Shown one piece after another: positions 1-12,172 of a stretch of DNA of 64,000 nucleotides. This DNA is from Helicocarpus griseus UAMH5409 (lineage: Eukaryota > Ascomycota > Eurotiomycetes > Onygenales > Ajellomycetaceae). The stretch is from the NCBI GenBank assembly GCA_002573585.1, contig PDNB01000098.1:1-64000 (forward strand), in the 5' to 3' direction. The notes beneath the pieces are model-generated. The model worked only from the letters and a program-made list of their open reading frames with translations, did no database searches and was not told the DNA's origin. How positions within the stretch are numbered: position 1 is the stretch's first letter; every line of letters starts with the position of its first letter. A program made the translations under genes and the position numbers.

Positions 1-373
1 TTGCATTGTTGAGATTTTGATGTTTGTATGAAGAAACGCGTTGCGTGATGGGAAAGTGGCCCGCTCGCTTGTGTGGCCCGCTCGCTTGTGGGTTACGTTA
101 CATCATATCTGTGATCTTATATGGAGGCCAGCCCAGCCCTAGGCGGCTATGATAGCCGACAGCCACCATCATTTAGTTATTAGTAGCTTTTTGACCAAGG
201 CGCTTAACTGTAGTGCCTAGACATAGAAAGTACTTCTTCAAACCCTGAAGTTGTAATAACAAACCGAATTATGTACTCTAATCATTATGCAACTGTTATC
301 TTTTCTGCTTTTAGAAACAGTTTCCCTCAGAAAATCAAGGTACGCTCATAACAGTACCAACTTTTCCCGTGAA
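1..373. other. Non-coding left edge
   Basis: I see no gene here. A 19-base stretch, cccgctcgcttgtgtggcc, is partly repeated in tandem at about 59-90. The 3' end of the membrane-protein locus begins at 374. Confidence 0.5.
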
Positions 374-1140
374 TCACTTGTTATCTTGAGCTCTGGATAA
401 AGCAATTTCTTGCGGTTCGAGCGCTTCTCTTTTCTTCTCCTTTTTCTTCTTGTGCCTCCTGATGCAACACCAAACAATCGATGCAATTACCGTCACCCCA
501 ATAATCGGTATCCCTATCATGATGAATCTCAACAGCGGCTCCATGCCACGCAAGCTAGTGCTGTATTCCACGGGCTTGATTGTTTCGCCGGGAGACCAGG
601 TCCAAACTACATGATGAGTCGGGAGGCTTGGTAGCTGAGGCGACAGGGTGCTTGTGTCAGTATCTTGCCACGTAATATGCCATGCTTCGTGGATTTGTAC
701 GCCTCCTGTGAATGTGCCTGTTGAACCGTTGGCGTTTGTGTATGTAAAGTAGGGTATTCTTCAACCGTGCTACTGAAAGTGGTTCGTCTCTGGGACACAC
801 CCAGCTCATTATAACCCCAACCGCTGGGACACACCGCAGGACTAAATTGGAAGTTACCGTTACCCCCAATATCCCATCCGGATGGCTGGCAGGACGCGAA
901 GCGTTCGTCTGCGGCGTTGGATGCCAGAATTGTGACGGATCTTCCGAGGTACGGTTCCCAGTCGTCCAACGTGACTTTTGTGAGTTCCCAAATTGAGGCG
1001 CATTCGGGCCGCTGAACGAACGGTGTGGTGATAGCTGCGAGGGCAGCCGTTGCCTTTGGGGGGGAAATGAGAGAAGCGGATGTGGAGGTGGAGAGGGGAA
1101 ATGAAGAGAAGGCAGGAGGGGATGCGGTGTTCGAAGCCAT
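374..1140 (-). pseudogene. Broken single-pass membrane protein locus (copy A)
   Basis: The first reading frame starts at 1140 and has a Ser/Thr/Pro-rich N-terminus, then PFVQRPECASIWELT and CQPSGWDIGGNGNFQFSPAV. A second frame runs from about 770 down to 374 and continues with VQIHEAWHITWQ, TDTSTLSPQLP and WTWSPGETI. It then has one hydrophobic helix (IMIGIPIIGVTVIASIVWCC) and a Lys/Arg-rich cytosolic tail. This pattern resembles a large family of uncharacterised fungal surface proteins with a Cys-containing ectodomain, one membrane segment and a basic tail. The two frames meet near 760-770. No donor/acceptor pair of reasonable length joins them in phase, so I infer a frameshift. The Cys-Cys segment expected after the CPSGW motif also seems to be missing. 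It could still be a gene with an unusual intron. Function is unknown. Confidence 0.5.
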
Positions 1141-2600
1141 CTACACACATATGCTTGACTAGAACAAGAACCTGAATATAGAATTGACGTTCATTTGCTG
1201 AGGGTGTCTCTCAAAAAAAGAGGAAGTACGATGTGTCGGATGTGTCGTTTGCACGGTTCATACACCAAGGCCCAAAGGGACGCAATGATGCCACCAACAA
1301 CAGACCCCGCGGCACTGGCCCGGCAGATAAGCCAAATTAGCTCACCACTAGGCTTAAAACCAGGGACTATATCCGATCATGCATCTGCACTTGGTATGTG
1401 TCGCGTGGGAGATTGGTCTAGATGCAGGTGGTGCACGGAGGTAGTAGGGATTATTCTGAGCTTTGGCATCGAAAACTGCGAGCGGCCCCCGTTACATGCC
1501 AGATGACAGCAATCTTGCAAGGGTTCAACGTTGTCTATGGCTCTGTTGATGCTATGACTTCCTGCAGTACTACCTACGCCCGACGCCTACTGATATACCT
1601 AGGGAAATGATATGCTGCTTTTATATAGATACCTAAGCGCTTTCCAGTGAGTAGGACAAGTCGCAGGTACCCTCGATGTCTTAAATGCTGTTTTTCCTTC
1701 CAGTATGGCTTGTATGTATCTCCAACAAGACCCCCATGATATTGCTCGGAAATTGCTATCGGTTCCTGGAATAGTTTGTTGTCTGTTTTGTTGAATTTCA
1801 GTAAATTTTATGCATAACGCTGTTGGCTTTCAATAGCGTGGCCATACAATCAAAGGAGAGGATCAACACAAAGGTTCTCCAACGAATTTATCACATACCA
1901 CGTTGAAATATAATTGAGCTTTTTGAAACTCAGATCCATATCGTGAAATAACAGGTCAATATTTTTTTTGTAGCTCAAATATTGCATAAAGTAAACATCA
2001 GACAGACGTTGAAGAAGCTTCGCCGGGCATTACCCACGAATGACCAACTCGAGAAGCCAGCGTTTTGTACTTCTACTGCATGTCAAAATTAATATACAAT
2101 TGATATATCCCGGAAGCCAGGGTAGCATTCGGTATGCATTTGTGAAGTTCGTAAGATTGCCCTGGGGTTTGATTAGGAGATGGTATATCTGATTGTAACA
2201 CCTAGCACGAACTGCTAAGATCAGAGAGCCGGGTCAACGTGGATTGCAAACGCCAAAAATATCATTAGCGTTCATCTTGTCAGGAGAAATATCCCGTATA
2301 GCCACCAGTTCTCCATTGAAGATTTCCAGCGAGGTAGAGCCAAGGGGAAGCAGACCCCGGTAGCACTGAAGGCTCTACAAGCTGCTACCTACTACCGAAT
2401 GCATTTTGTTATGGCATCATATCACTCGTTGATACCTTGCGGCTGGTTCTGAAGCGTTTGATATTCTCGCAGAGCTCAACATCAGGGGTTCAATGCCAGG
2501 AAGATGATGTTCTCAAATGCATGACAATAGGGGCTGTTGATTCCGTGGCTTGAGAAACATGCAGGAGCACAAACATGTTAGTAGAGCCTGGTCTATTACT
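1141..2600. other. Non-coding, carries halves of a diverged duplication
   Basis: No convincing gene. Bases 1285-1385 match 3090-3190, with shared blocks gatgccaccaac, gcggcactggcc and ctaggcttaaaac. Bases 2200-2510 match 4320-4590 plus 4985-5065, for example catatcactcgttgata against tatatcactcactgatg, and gctggttctgaagc in both. The stretch between about 1400 and 2190 shows nothing recognisable. Confidence 0.55.
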
Positions 2601-2928
2601 ACGCTAGGGCACACTCCAGGACTGAAATGAAAGTCAGCCCCATTATCTCACCCAGATGGCTGGCAAAATCCGAAACGCTTGTCTGCGGCATTAGATGCTA
2701 GAATAGTAACCTCTCCCCCAAACGGATACCCGGGCTTAGTGTGGCAGTTGTGATTTTGAAAATAGAGGCGCATTCGGGACCCTGGACAAAGGGTATGGTA
2801 ATAGCTGCGGGAACAGCTGTCGCTTTCGAGGGGGACGTGTGCTGCGCTGAGACGGATGAGGAGATAGAAAGAGGGAATGAAGAAGATGGAACGGGAGATG
2901 CGCTGGTCGAAACCATGTACGCAAACAC
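2600..2928 (-). pseudogene. Decayed second copy of the membrane-protein N-terminus (copy B)
   Basis: Reading down from about 2916, the residues SSSFPLSISSSVS, PFVQGPECASIF and then (one frame over) CQPSG align with copy A at 607-1140. The copy has a frameshift near 2720-2740. Its Trp codon after CQPSG is TGA where copy A has TGG. It also lacks anything like the membrane helix and basic tail. The nonsense change is G to A on the coding strand, a direction compatible with repeat-induced point mutation, although one site proves nothing. The matching upstream flank at 3090-3190 shows that the copy arose as part of a longer duplication. Confidence 0.65.
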
Positions 2929-5232
2929 ACTTCTTTAGACGGGCAATCCAGACGTCAAGTCCACTTTGACTTTTAGGTGATATTTATGAGAAGAGAAGGA
3001 AACGGGCAAACAGCCGGATTCTGAGCCACAAAAGTTGTGTTTACGTGTTACCCGCAAGATTCAAGCATCAAAGCCCAGAAAGTGGCACAATGATGCCACC
3101 AACGCCGGCCTGCGCGGCACTGGGCCTGTAGATAAATCAAATAGATTCACCGCTAGGCTTAAAACAGGCGACTATATCCGGTCAAGCATTTGATCTTAGG
3201 CGCTGTACTGGAGATTGGTCTGGGCGCCGAGATTAGATCTAAGTTAAGGGTTTGGACTCTGGAGCTCCAGGACTCCGCTAACGCGTCTCTTGACAGCAGC
3301 CCTGTAGGGGAGGGCTCCTATTGTTGCTCGATAATTGCCAACAGTCCCCAGGGCGACTATAGTTTATTGGGGCGCGTTGTACATCGCTGGATTTTATGAT
3401 TTCTGTTTGCTATTCAATATTAGTAGTCAACTGGAGGAGAACACGAGCTTCAATATCACATATTTCTTTACTATAAAGAGCTTTGCCACGTGCCAGTCTC
3501 CTGGGGTCTTTTACGTTCCGAGGGGCTGGTGCAGGAAGTTATTGTTATCATACAGGGAATAATATATGAGGAGGTTGTACGGTTGCTTGGCCGTAGGGCT
3601 ACCACCAGTCGGAGTAATATCATAAGAAACTTGAAGCAACTCGACGCTACACAATGGCATTCTAAAGAGTGTGCATTTCAACTGTAACCTTTTCATACGA
3701 TATTGCGCTCAATTGTATTTGAGTGTTTTTCTGTTATCAATCAATCCCTGTTTCTTGACGACAGAGGTGGTGCCAGAGGCCTACATCCCCTTCTACATCA
3801 GGACTACATGACTGAGATGAGAAATTATCATTGAAGCCTCTGGGGTAAATTGAATCCACAGCCCTCTTAGAAAGGATTTCTATTCGAAATCTCTAAGTTC
3901 ACCAATCTCATGACCTATCTGATTTATGTACAGGACATGAGTTGGCCTTCAATTGTTTTATATTATCCCTCCCACAGTCGGCACAACCCAGGGTCGGCCT
4001 GTAATCTACAACATCCATATGCAGCCATTACACAACGTCGCGTAACCTCTAGTAGTTTATGAACCGTCACACCTAGTAGACCTTCATTCTACTATGATAT
4101 TCATTGAATAACCATACGTCGACGATACAGCAACAACTTGAATAGAGTAACCGCCATTCGGCTATATAGATCTCCGGTACCGTATCCCATTGCAGACCAA
4201 CAAGGGATTTGATTTCGATTCACTATGTACTTGGAGTCAGCATAGCATTTGAGTCGTGTATGCTCGGATTGTTTCGTATGTCTTTCCCTGGTCGTTCAGT
4301 GTCAAGCAAGACATCTGATTAACTTCCAGCACGGACTGCAGAGATCATGGATGCTGGTCAAGGTAAACTGCAACTGCGCAAGTTAGAATTAGTGTTCTTG
4401 GTTTAGGGGGAGTTTTTCAGATAGCCGCTCGTTCTCTTCCAAGTGAAGGACGTACGAATGAAGGGAAGAAGATCTAGGTAGCAGCAGAGGCTCATCAAAA
4501 GTCGCTACATTCTAACTGCATTCTGCTTGGCATTATATCACTCACTGATGCCTAGGCAGGCTGGTTCTGAAGCCTGTCTCTGGTATTCTAGTTTGCGGAG
4601 CGAAGCGGAGCAATATCTTATGTTAATTAGGTGCTTCGGATTCCGTATTAGAATAAATTAAAGCATTATCATGTGATGTCCAGTATAGTAAGGCAGACCC
4701 TGGTATAGATGTTTTGAAAGGTTCATTTCCTCAGAGCGCCCTGTTTCGTTAGTTGAAGGAAAACGAGAATAGAGAGTCTGTCTCTAATAAGGGGCTAGGT
4801 CCACTTCATCAGAGCACTCTGTGTTGTTAGTTGACAGAAAAGATGTATACAGTGGCTCACTCCTTGATACAGGTAACAAGGTAAGAACTCTGAGTCGGCC
4901 TCAGGAGAAAAGGACTATTATTGAAGTACTCTGCGATCCGCAACATCTTAGCACATTAAGGCTCATGTGCTACACAGTATTGTAAAAGTCAACATCAAGG
5001 TTTCAATGCCGGAAAGGTGAATTTTCCAATACGCGACACCTGGAACTGTCGATTCCATCCGTTGGAAAGTATGTGCGAGGATGGAAACGTTAGCAAACCC
5101 CAGTATAGCTCATTGGCGGGCGTACCTGATGTATTTAATGGCGTGATGTTTCCGAATGACCAGCATTTCTTCTTCTCAAATCCATCATTTGTTATTTCCA
5201 TTTTGTACTGTACCTCTGAGCAATCCTTAACA
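2929..5232. other. Non-coding, second half of the tandem duplication and chitinase promoter
   Basis: No supported gene. Bases 3090-3190, 4320-4590 and 4985-5065 match segments at 1285-1385, 2200-2470 and 2475-2560. The end of this duplicated unit is the 5' region of the chitinase gene, so the upstream copy of the unit stops where a chitinase would be expected. Confidence 0.5.
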
Positions 5233-8200
5233 ATGAAACATCAATGCCTTGCCCTGTTGGCAGTTTTTGGATGGTTCTCATCGGCGCAAGCGATCATAGA
5301 AACCTCTGCCGGTCAATACCCTGACCTGTGTCCCGGCAAGTGTAGTCATCTCGGTCCTAATCCGGCGGGTTGGACACGAGTTCATCGTTTCAACCATGTA
5401 GCCCGATGCGACGAGCCAATCCTCTTTGATTTCAACGTGCAGAATGTCAATAGCGACCCCAGAACGCATAATACGATCCGCGCATGCTCGCGATCAGACG
5501 AAGACGTACCGGAACCGGTGCGGGTTCGCGATGACCCCGAGATAGCCTTCACAGCCAGCCTTTCCGCACATGACGACTGCGGCGCAAAAGCAAGGCAAGA
5601 CAAAAAAACCGCCCAGATGATGGGGGCTAGCGCCCAGACAAGTGCTGCAGTCAATGCATCCGACGTCTTGCAAGCTACAAGTCACCTTGCCTCATACCTG
5701 CAACACGAATCATCGTGCGGCCCACTCATCATGTTTGCCAAGTCAGGGGGCGCGGTTGTTGGCTTGTATTCTGGTGCAGAGGTGCAAAAGGCCAGCGCCG
5801 CGAGATTGATTAAAACGTTTCAAGAGCAAGTCCAAAGTGGAAACCAATTGCTCCAAGTCTGCGATAAGGGCTCTACAGCAGCTCGCACTTTGGGCGTCAT
5901 CGCAGCAGGAGTCGTGGACCTCGCGAGAATCCACGATGCTATCAAGTCATGGACCAATTCTGAATGTGTTGAGACCCAAGGCTTACCGAATCCTCTTGAG
6001 GTAGAAATAGACTTTCTGGTTTCTTCTGTCGCGGCAGAAGACGTATCCAATACAACTAAGAAATCGCTTCATTCCCGCGCGGAGTGTAAGGCCATCCAGG
6101 TGGTTCCAGGGGACAGCTGCGCCTCTCTGGCCTCTCGATGCGGTATAACTGGCCTGGAATTCGAAAGGCACAACCCGAACCCAAACCTCTGCTCAACCCT
6201 TATGCCCAAGCAGTGGGTGTGTTGTACACCGGGAGATTTGCCCGACTATAGACCGCAACCCGGGGCAGACGGCAGTTGCTATATCTACACTGTCCAACCA
6301 GGCGATGGTTGTTGGGCCATTGCTGACTCTTTTGGGATAAGTCAGACAGTGATCGAGAACAACAACGACGATACTTGGGGCTGGGCTGGTTGTGACCGTC
6401 TCCAAGCTGGTCAAAAAATATGCCTGAGTTCCGGGAGTCCACCTTTTCCTCCTCCGATTGAGAATGCGCAGTGCGGTCCGCAAGTACCTGGTACAGCCAA
6501 ACCCACAAATGACACACAATGGGAAGGTCTCAACCCTTGTCCGCTGAAATCATGCTGTGATGTCTGGGGATTTTGTGGTGTAACAGAAGAGTTTTGTACT
6601 CCAACACCAGCTGACACCGGCGCACCAGGGACCGCAAAGCCAGGAACAAACGGATGCATTTCGAATTGCGGAACAGACATTGTCAACAAGGACGATCCTC
6701 CAAAGACCTTCCGACGTGTTGGGTATTTTCAGGCATGGAATGCCAACCGCCCATGCCTGCATATGGATGTAACTGAAATCGACACCACGGAGCTCACGCA
6801 CATTCACTTTGCCTTCGCAACAGTAACTGAGGACTTCAAGGTCACGATTGCGGGCGTTCAAGAACAGTTTGACAAGTATGTTAGCATGAGCACCAAGGCG
6901 AAGAAAATCCTTTCCTTTGGAGGCTGGGCGTTCTCGACCGAGCCGGAGACTTTCCAGAGATTCCGCAACGCAACGAAGCCTGAAAATCGAGAAGCATTCG
7001 CTACAAATTGTGCTTCCTTTATGAACGATAACAACCTAGATGGGCTTGACTTTGACTGGGAATATCCTGGCGCGCCAGATATCCCAAATATTCCCCCAGG
7101 AAGCAGAGACGAGGGGCACAACTACCTCGAATTTCTCAAACTCATGAGGGAAAAGATGCGAGGGGGAGGAGAGCTTGCAATAGCACTGCCCGCATCGTTT
7201 TGGTACTTGAGGCCCTATCCAGTTCACGAGATAGAGCCAGTAGTAGACTATTTCGTGTATATGACTTATGACCTTCACGGCCAATGGGGTAAGTCGTGCT
7301 TTTTCTTTTTTCTCTTTTCTCTCTTTTCTTTTTCTTTCTTTGTTTTTTGCTGTTGACAACTCCACTTGATTTTTGGAAACAAAAGCGGCTTGTAGTTGTA
7401 TGTGCTAATATCATGTGGACCTCAGATGCGGGTAACAAATGGACAAGCCCTGGCTGTCCAAAAGGCAACTGTCTCCGATCCCATATCAACCTGACGGAGA
7501 CAGTTACTGCTTTGTCCATGATTACCAAGGCTGGCGTGCCAGCAAACAAAGTGCTGATTGGCATCACGAGCTATGGACGAAGTTTCCGCATGTCAGATCC
7601 AACCTGTGCTGACCCTAAATGCACGTTTACCGGCACTCGAAACTCATCTAATGCGCATCGAGGCCGATGCACCGGTACAAGCGGTTACATATCGAACTTC
7701 GAGCTGAAGGAAATTATTGCCGGCGAGAGGGGCTACTCACTGGTGAATAGTTATAGAGACGCAAACTCCGACTCGGACATTTTAATATACGGTAGTGACA
7801 AGGAGGCGGACTGGGTTGCATACATGAACGAAGTCACCAGGGGTAGCCGTGTCAACTTTTACAAAGGCATGAACTTTGGCGGCGCAACGGATTGGGCGGT
7901 TGATCTTATGGGAGTCGAAAAGTGTAACCCAGACGACCGCACCTATAGGGACGAAATAATGCCAGAGGGGAAGCACATGCCTTGGTACCTCATGAATCCA
8001 GAATATGCGGCAGTTTCCGGGAAGCGGTATATCACCATCGTGAATCTGACTCCCCATCGGTTTGAATTCTATTACAACCACAGCTATCAAATCAAGTTTG
8101 ACTGGGGGGATATCCCGCCAGGGCACGCCCGCCAGAACACGGCAGACTACGACTCAGTATGGAGCCCCAAAGATTCCAATGGCGAGGCCTACTACAGGAT

Positions 8201-9630
8201 CGAAGGCACGGACAAAAAGTTCATGGTGCGCGCGACCACACACATACCAGACATATACCCAAAACGGACTGTCTTTGACCTAAGTAGGATAGGACACGGC
8301 CAGCGGGAATATAAGGACCCTGAGCAGGAGTCATCAGTAACTCTAGTTATTACAGGAAGCAATGAGTACGGCTTTATCACGTCGTTGACCCATGGGCCAG
8401 GAGGCTGGATGCGAAAACTGTACGACGTCATCCGCAACCGAAAACTCAAACAGATTGTCATGCCAGGCACACACAACTCAGGTATGAGTAGAATCAGCGA
8501 ACAGATAGACGGATTTGAGCCACCCCCAGGAACGACGCAGACTCAAGCTCTTAACATCTATGACCAGCTAAGGGCTGGCGCTCGATGGCTTGACCTACGT
8601 GTCGGGACCGTTCATCCTATAGGTAACGAAGACGAGTACTCCTTCTGGACGATGCATGTTAACGGTGAGCTGCTTGAGGTCTCAATGGGCGATACCGGAG
8701 AATCTCTCGATGAGGTTATCGAGGAGATTAATAAGTTCACCGATGAAAATCCTGGTGAAGTAATTTTCTTCTGGGTTGGGTATCTTGTTGGTATTCGTTC
8801 GACCCCGAGTTACGGTCCCATAATGTGGGATCGAAATATCATCAACGATTTCTTTAACAGGCTGAAGCGCGTCAATAACCGCTGTGGAAATTTGGACACT
8901 GTAAAAGAGTTCGGGGAACAAACAATGTCATATTTCATGGACAGGAACTCTGGGAAAGGCTGTGTCATATTTCTCCTTAATGGCCACCTAAAAGACTCTG
9001 ATCAGCTGGTATCCGAAGGTATTTATAACCGTCGTGTGATGAAAAGGTCCGAGCGATGGTCCGAGGCGGCCACCACAGAGTACCTCGTCGAAGACCAGAT
9101 CCAAGCCTGGAAAGATATCTCAAGAGTTCAGGAAAATGGTATATTTCATGTGAGCCAGTGGTTTGTAACTCCAGGCGCTCTCACGTTACTGGAATATGGT
9201 CGAAAATCTTGCCGTCAAGCCGACCAATCCGACGCTGTACTGGGCTGGGGTCAACGGGATGGGCATCGATACGTGGCCAAATGTTATTATGGTCGACTAT
9301 ATTGGTGTCGTTGTCAAGGGGGAAGCAGCCTGGAACCAACTCAGCGCCGAGCTATACACTTTAGCTATTGGACTCAATTTGTATTTGATTAGCGAGAGCT
9401 GCCATGTAAACGATCGCCGTTCCCCGCTTCTCGGACCATCAACTTCCTCAATGGCGAACAGGTTTCCTACACCCAGAAATAGCATTATTTTCGCCAACGG
9501 GACCGTGCTCGATTCGCCACCAGTTGGATTCCACTTGGGTCGTGTTGAGACTTTGAAAAATGGTACCGTATTAGGCAATGGCACAGTCCTAGATCGAGAT
9601 ATCCCAAACCCCGACTTCAATATGCCATAA
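5233..9630 (+). CDS. Secreted LysM/GH18 chitinase fused to a PI-PLC-X-like domain, frame broken near 9198
   Basis: The start is placed at the ATG before a signal peptide (MKHQCLALLAVFGWF...AQA). Domain order: a Cys-containing N-terminal region typical of killer-toxin-alpha-like subgroup C chitinases (about residues 20-280); LysM modules at about 284-335 and 348-400; a class 1 chitin-binding module with GFCG and SCC (about 412-455); and GH18 from about 493 with DGLDFDWE at 603-610, Glu610 being the proton donor. An intron at 7289-7425 (gtaagt...cag) restores HGQWDAGNKW. After GH18 comes a beta-rich linker, then a PI-PLC-X-like domain with PGTHNSG (His1035), DLR and WTMHVNG (His1096). The reading frame shifts by one near 9198, while plausible domain sequence (PTNPTLYWAGVNGM) continues to the stop at 9630. 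No intron fits there, so this is either a real frameshift or a sequence error. Expected activities are chitin binding and hydrolysis plus phosphodiester cleavage; the second is inferred. Confidence 0.8.
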
Positions 9631-10906
9631 GCTTCATCGGTAGATGATTCGTTGAGTTTCGAATTATTTACCTGCAATTAGGGAGATTAGTCCAGAACTT
9701 GAAGTACTACCAATTCATCTGGTATCATTTCAATACACGTGGTTATACCCACATATTTGCCCTGGCGTACTATGAACTGTCATTGCCTAATCACACGACC
9801 TAGACAGACCTCACCCCCAAACTCTCCAAAACTCAGAGTCTCATTCGCCACGCAGGTTGGTACTAAATTGTGTGCAATATTCAAGTTGTAAAAGGCAAGT
9901 TGCTTGCCCAGGTGAAGTTTGTAAAGGAATGAATGGAGGTAGGGCACATCGGAACGGAACATGGATATCCCGGTGCCGGGGATTAGCTAATCCATCAAGG
10001 GGCTCTCTCGGCCACACCGCCAGTACGGAATGGATTTCATTAGGTCAATGGAATTGATACCAAGATGGGGAGCGTTTACCTTGTATCTGTTGTGACATGA
10101 TTAAAAATACATGAGTCCAGACTCCATATGTTGATATCTACAACAAACCGCGGCTCTGAGAATAGGAACTGTAGTCCCGCCTCAGCCCCTGAACTACCCC
10201 TGTGAGGGATAACACCAGCGCTCGGATTTATTTATCTGCGCTTTGGAGAGCGATATACTTAAAATCTCAAGGTGAATTACATAGGGGGAAAGAGTAGGTA
10301 AGTTCCATTCTGATTAGAAACCATAGGACTTCATCGGAGCATGACAAACTGATTCATATCAGTTCTAAGGATAGGTAATAACCCTATAGTTATATCAGTC
10401 TTTGAAGCGCTCGCTATATATTCATGGCTATGGTAGAGTCTCCTCCTTGCACAGCCGAGCCATTTCCTTATTTTGAATTGTGGGTGATCGTAACTATCAA
10501 GACAGAAAAAGGGTCCATATTTTGACGGGGAAAAGCACCGTTAATGTTATTCAAGCGTGCATGATGATTTGTGGGAGAATGGAGCTTGACAAGCAACGGA
10601 ACATACGTGGTGCGAATTGCAGAAGTGAGGCCACGCGGAACGCTGATTGGTGGCCTTCTGGTAAAGCAGGGGAGAGTTGCTCCAAATTGCAATACTACTG
10701 AGATGACAGTTCAAAATTCTTGATAACAACCAGATGATTGTCTCGAGACCATTTTCTTTCTTCACTGGTTTTCTGTGCGCCCATTTTGTCCTGACCGAAA
10801 TACTCACCGCCATACCGCTCGTGACAGTCTATTAAAACCGAGGAATTTCTTCTTGCTGAGCATCAGAAACCGATTCTCAGACGACATATCAATATCCAAA
10901 AGAAGC
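9631..10906. other. Intergenic between chitinase fusion and orphan gene
   Basis: No gene seen. The following gene is on the same strand, so this stretch should hold its promoter and the chitinase 3' end. Confidence 0.5.
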
Positions 10907-12172
10907 ATGTTAAAGTGGGAAGATCTCTTCACTCCCCCAAAAAGAAAGAAGACACTGGATAGGAGGCCAAGATCTCAAGGCGTCACAAACCAGACATGGT
11001 CGCAAATACCTGGAGTACCAGGTATACAGGGCGTGACTGATATAGCTGCTGGAGTTAAAGAAATTTGGGATGGGTATAATGCCGGGAGAAATGGAATTAT
11101 TATTCAGGATCAGATGCAAAAACCGGGACAAGGCATTCCGAGCATTCAGACCTGTGCGAGTTCACTCGCCGTCTTCTTCAAGCGCAAGAATGCCTTCGAT
11201 TTGTTTTCTGTTTTCCTCAACGGAATCAGCGTCGTGGCACAATTCGTCGAAGTTCTTCAGGGACCGTCTGCCCTGGAGGAAATCGGCCAAAACATCCATC
11301 GAGAACTAGAGGCTCAAACAGGCCTTACAGCCCCGAAAACATTTGCCAAACAAGTCCACAAAGTCATCATGCACCAAACATCCTTGCTTTACGAAGACGG
11401 CATCCCACATTTTTACTTCCTATATCACCCCGACACCGACTGGCACGGGTACTTCTTCGACATCGTTTCACAAAAGCCGCTACCGCCGAACCTCCTAGGT
11501 GTTTCTGAGAACCTCGACGCACTTTGTCTGTGGATGATCTTCCTCAGACAACATCTCGACAGGGATAACAGGCGAAAAGTGCGGTTCCATCTCATCATTC
11601 CCGCATATCGACCCATGTTCATCAAAGACCCCTTGATCTTCCCGGACAGACTATTTCCACTTACCGTCCAGGGGCTAAAACACGATTCCAAGGAATACGT
11701 CTGGTTCAACTTACCTACTTTGAACGACACCGACGCCTACTCGCTCGAACTAAAGGATGTTGGCAACATACACCAGCCCCCGAGTGGAGGAGAGGCCGAG
11801 GCCGTGGGTCAGTTTGCTGCATCGACGGCGGGAGGGTTTGCGACGGCCATTGTGGAAGCCTCACTAGCTCCTCCTATTCTCGCCCCCTTTGTTTTTTTAA
11901 AATCGGGAGTAAAGGGCATGGTCGGGGCGGTACAAGCCACCAAGCAAGCTCGTGATTCTTTGAACCAAAAACCACCTCGGGTGCTAGGGCAAAGCATAAA
12001 TGATGATGGTGATCGTGGCGGCAGTAATGAAGACGGCATCAGAAACGGCCCTTCAGAGGCGGAATTCACAGTCCAACCCGGAACCCAAACTGTGGCACGG
12101 AGGAGAAATGATGAACTTGAGAATCGTCGACGGCGCCGCAGACGACACCATAGGGCGAAACTGACCTATTAG
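10907..12172 (+). CDS. Orphan protein with Arg-rich C-terminal tail
   Basis: An uninterrupted 421-codon frame. I chose the ATG at 10907 (MLKWEDLFTPPKRKK); an upstream in-frame ATG at 10775 would add 44 unremarkable residues. I do not recognise a characterised family. Visible features: a Pro/Gly-rich segment with tandem IPGVPGIQGVTDI; a central mixed domain with HFYFLYHPDTDWHGYFFD and HLIIPAYRPMFIKDPLIFPD; a moderately hydrophobic Ala-rich stretch (FATAIVEASLAPPILAPF) that might touch a membrane; and a final ENRRRRRRRHHRAK tail. There is no signal peptide, so the protein is probably intracellular. It lies 1.3 kb downstream of the chitinase fusion on the same strand. A functional link (for example protection from the neighbour's product) is speculation only. 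Confidence 0.7.
   Translation: MLKWEDLFTPPKRKKTLDRRPRSQGVTNQTWSQIPGVPGIQGVTDIAAGVKEIWDGYNAGRNGIIIQDQMQKPGQGIPSIQTCASSLAVFFKRKNAFDLFSVFLNGISVVAQFVEVLQGPSALEEIGQNIHRELEAQTGLTAPKTFAKQVHKVIMHQTSLLYEDGIPHFYFLYHPDTDWHGYFFDIVSQKPLPPNLLGVSENLDALCLWMIFLRQHLDRDNRRKVRFHLIIPAYRPMFIKDPLIFPDRLFPLTVQGLKHDSKEYVWFNLPTLNDTDAYSLELKDVGNIHQPPSGGEAEAVGQFAASTAGGFATAIVEASLAPPILAPFVFLKSGVKGMVGAVQATKQARDSLNQKPPRVLGQSINDDGDRGGSNEDGIRNGPSEAEFTVQPGTQTVARRRNDELENRRRRRRRHHRAKLTY

Noticed and set aside
2690..2740. Reading copy B of the membrane protein as an intact short gene
   Set aside because: It needs both a frame change and read-through of a TGA to follow the homology, and it lacks the membrane helix.
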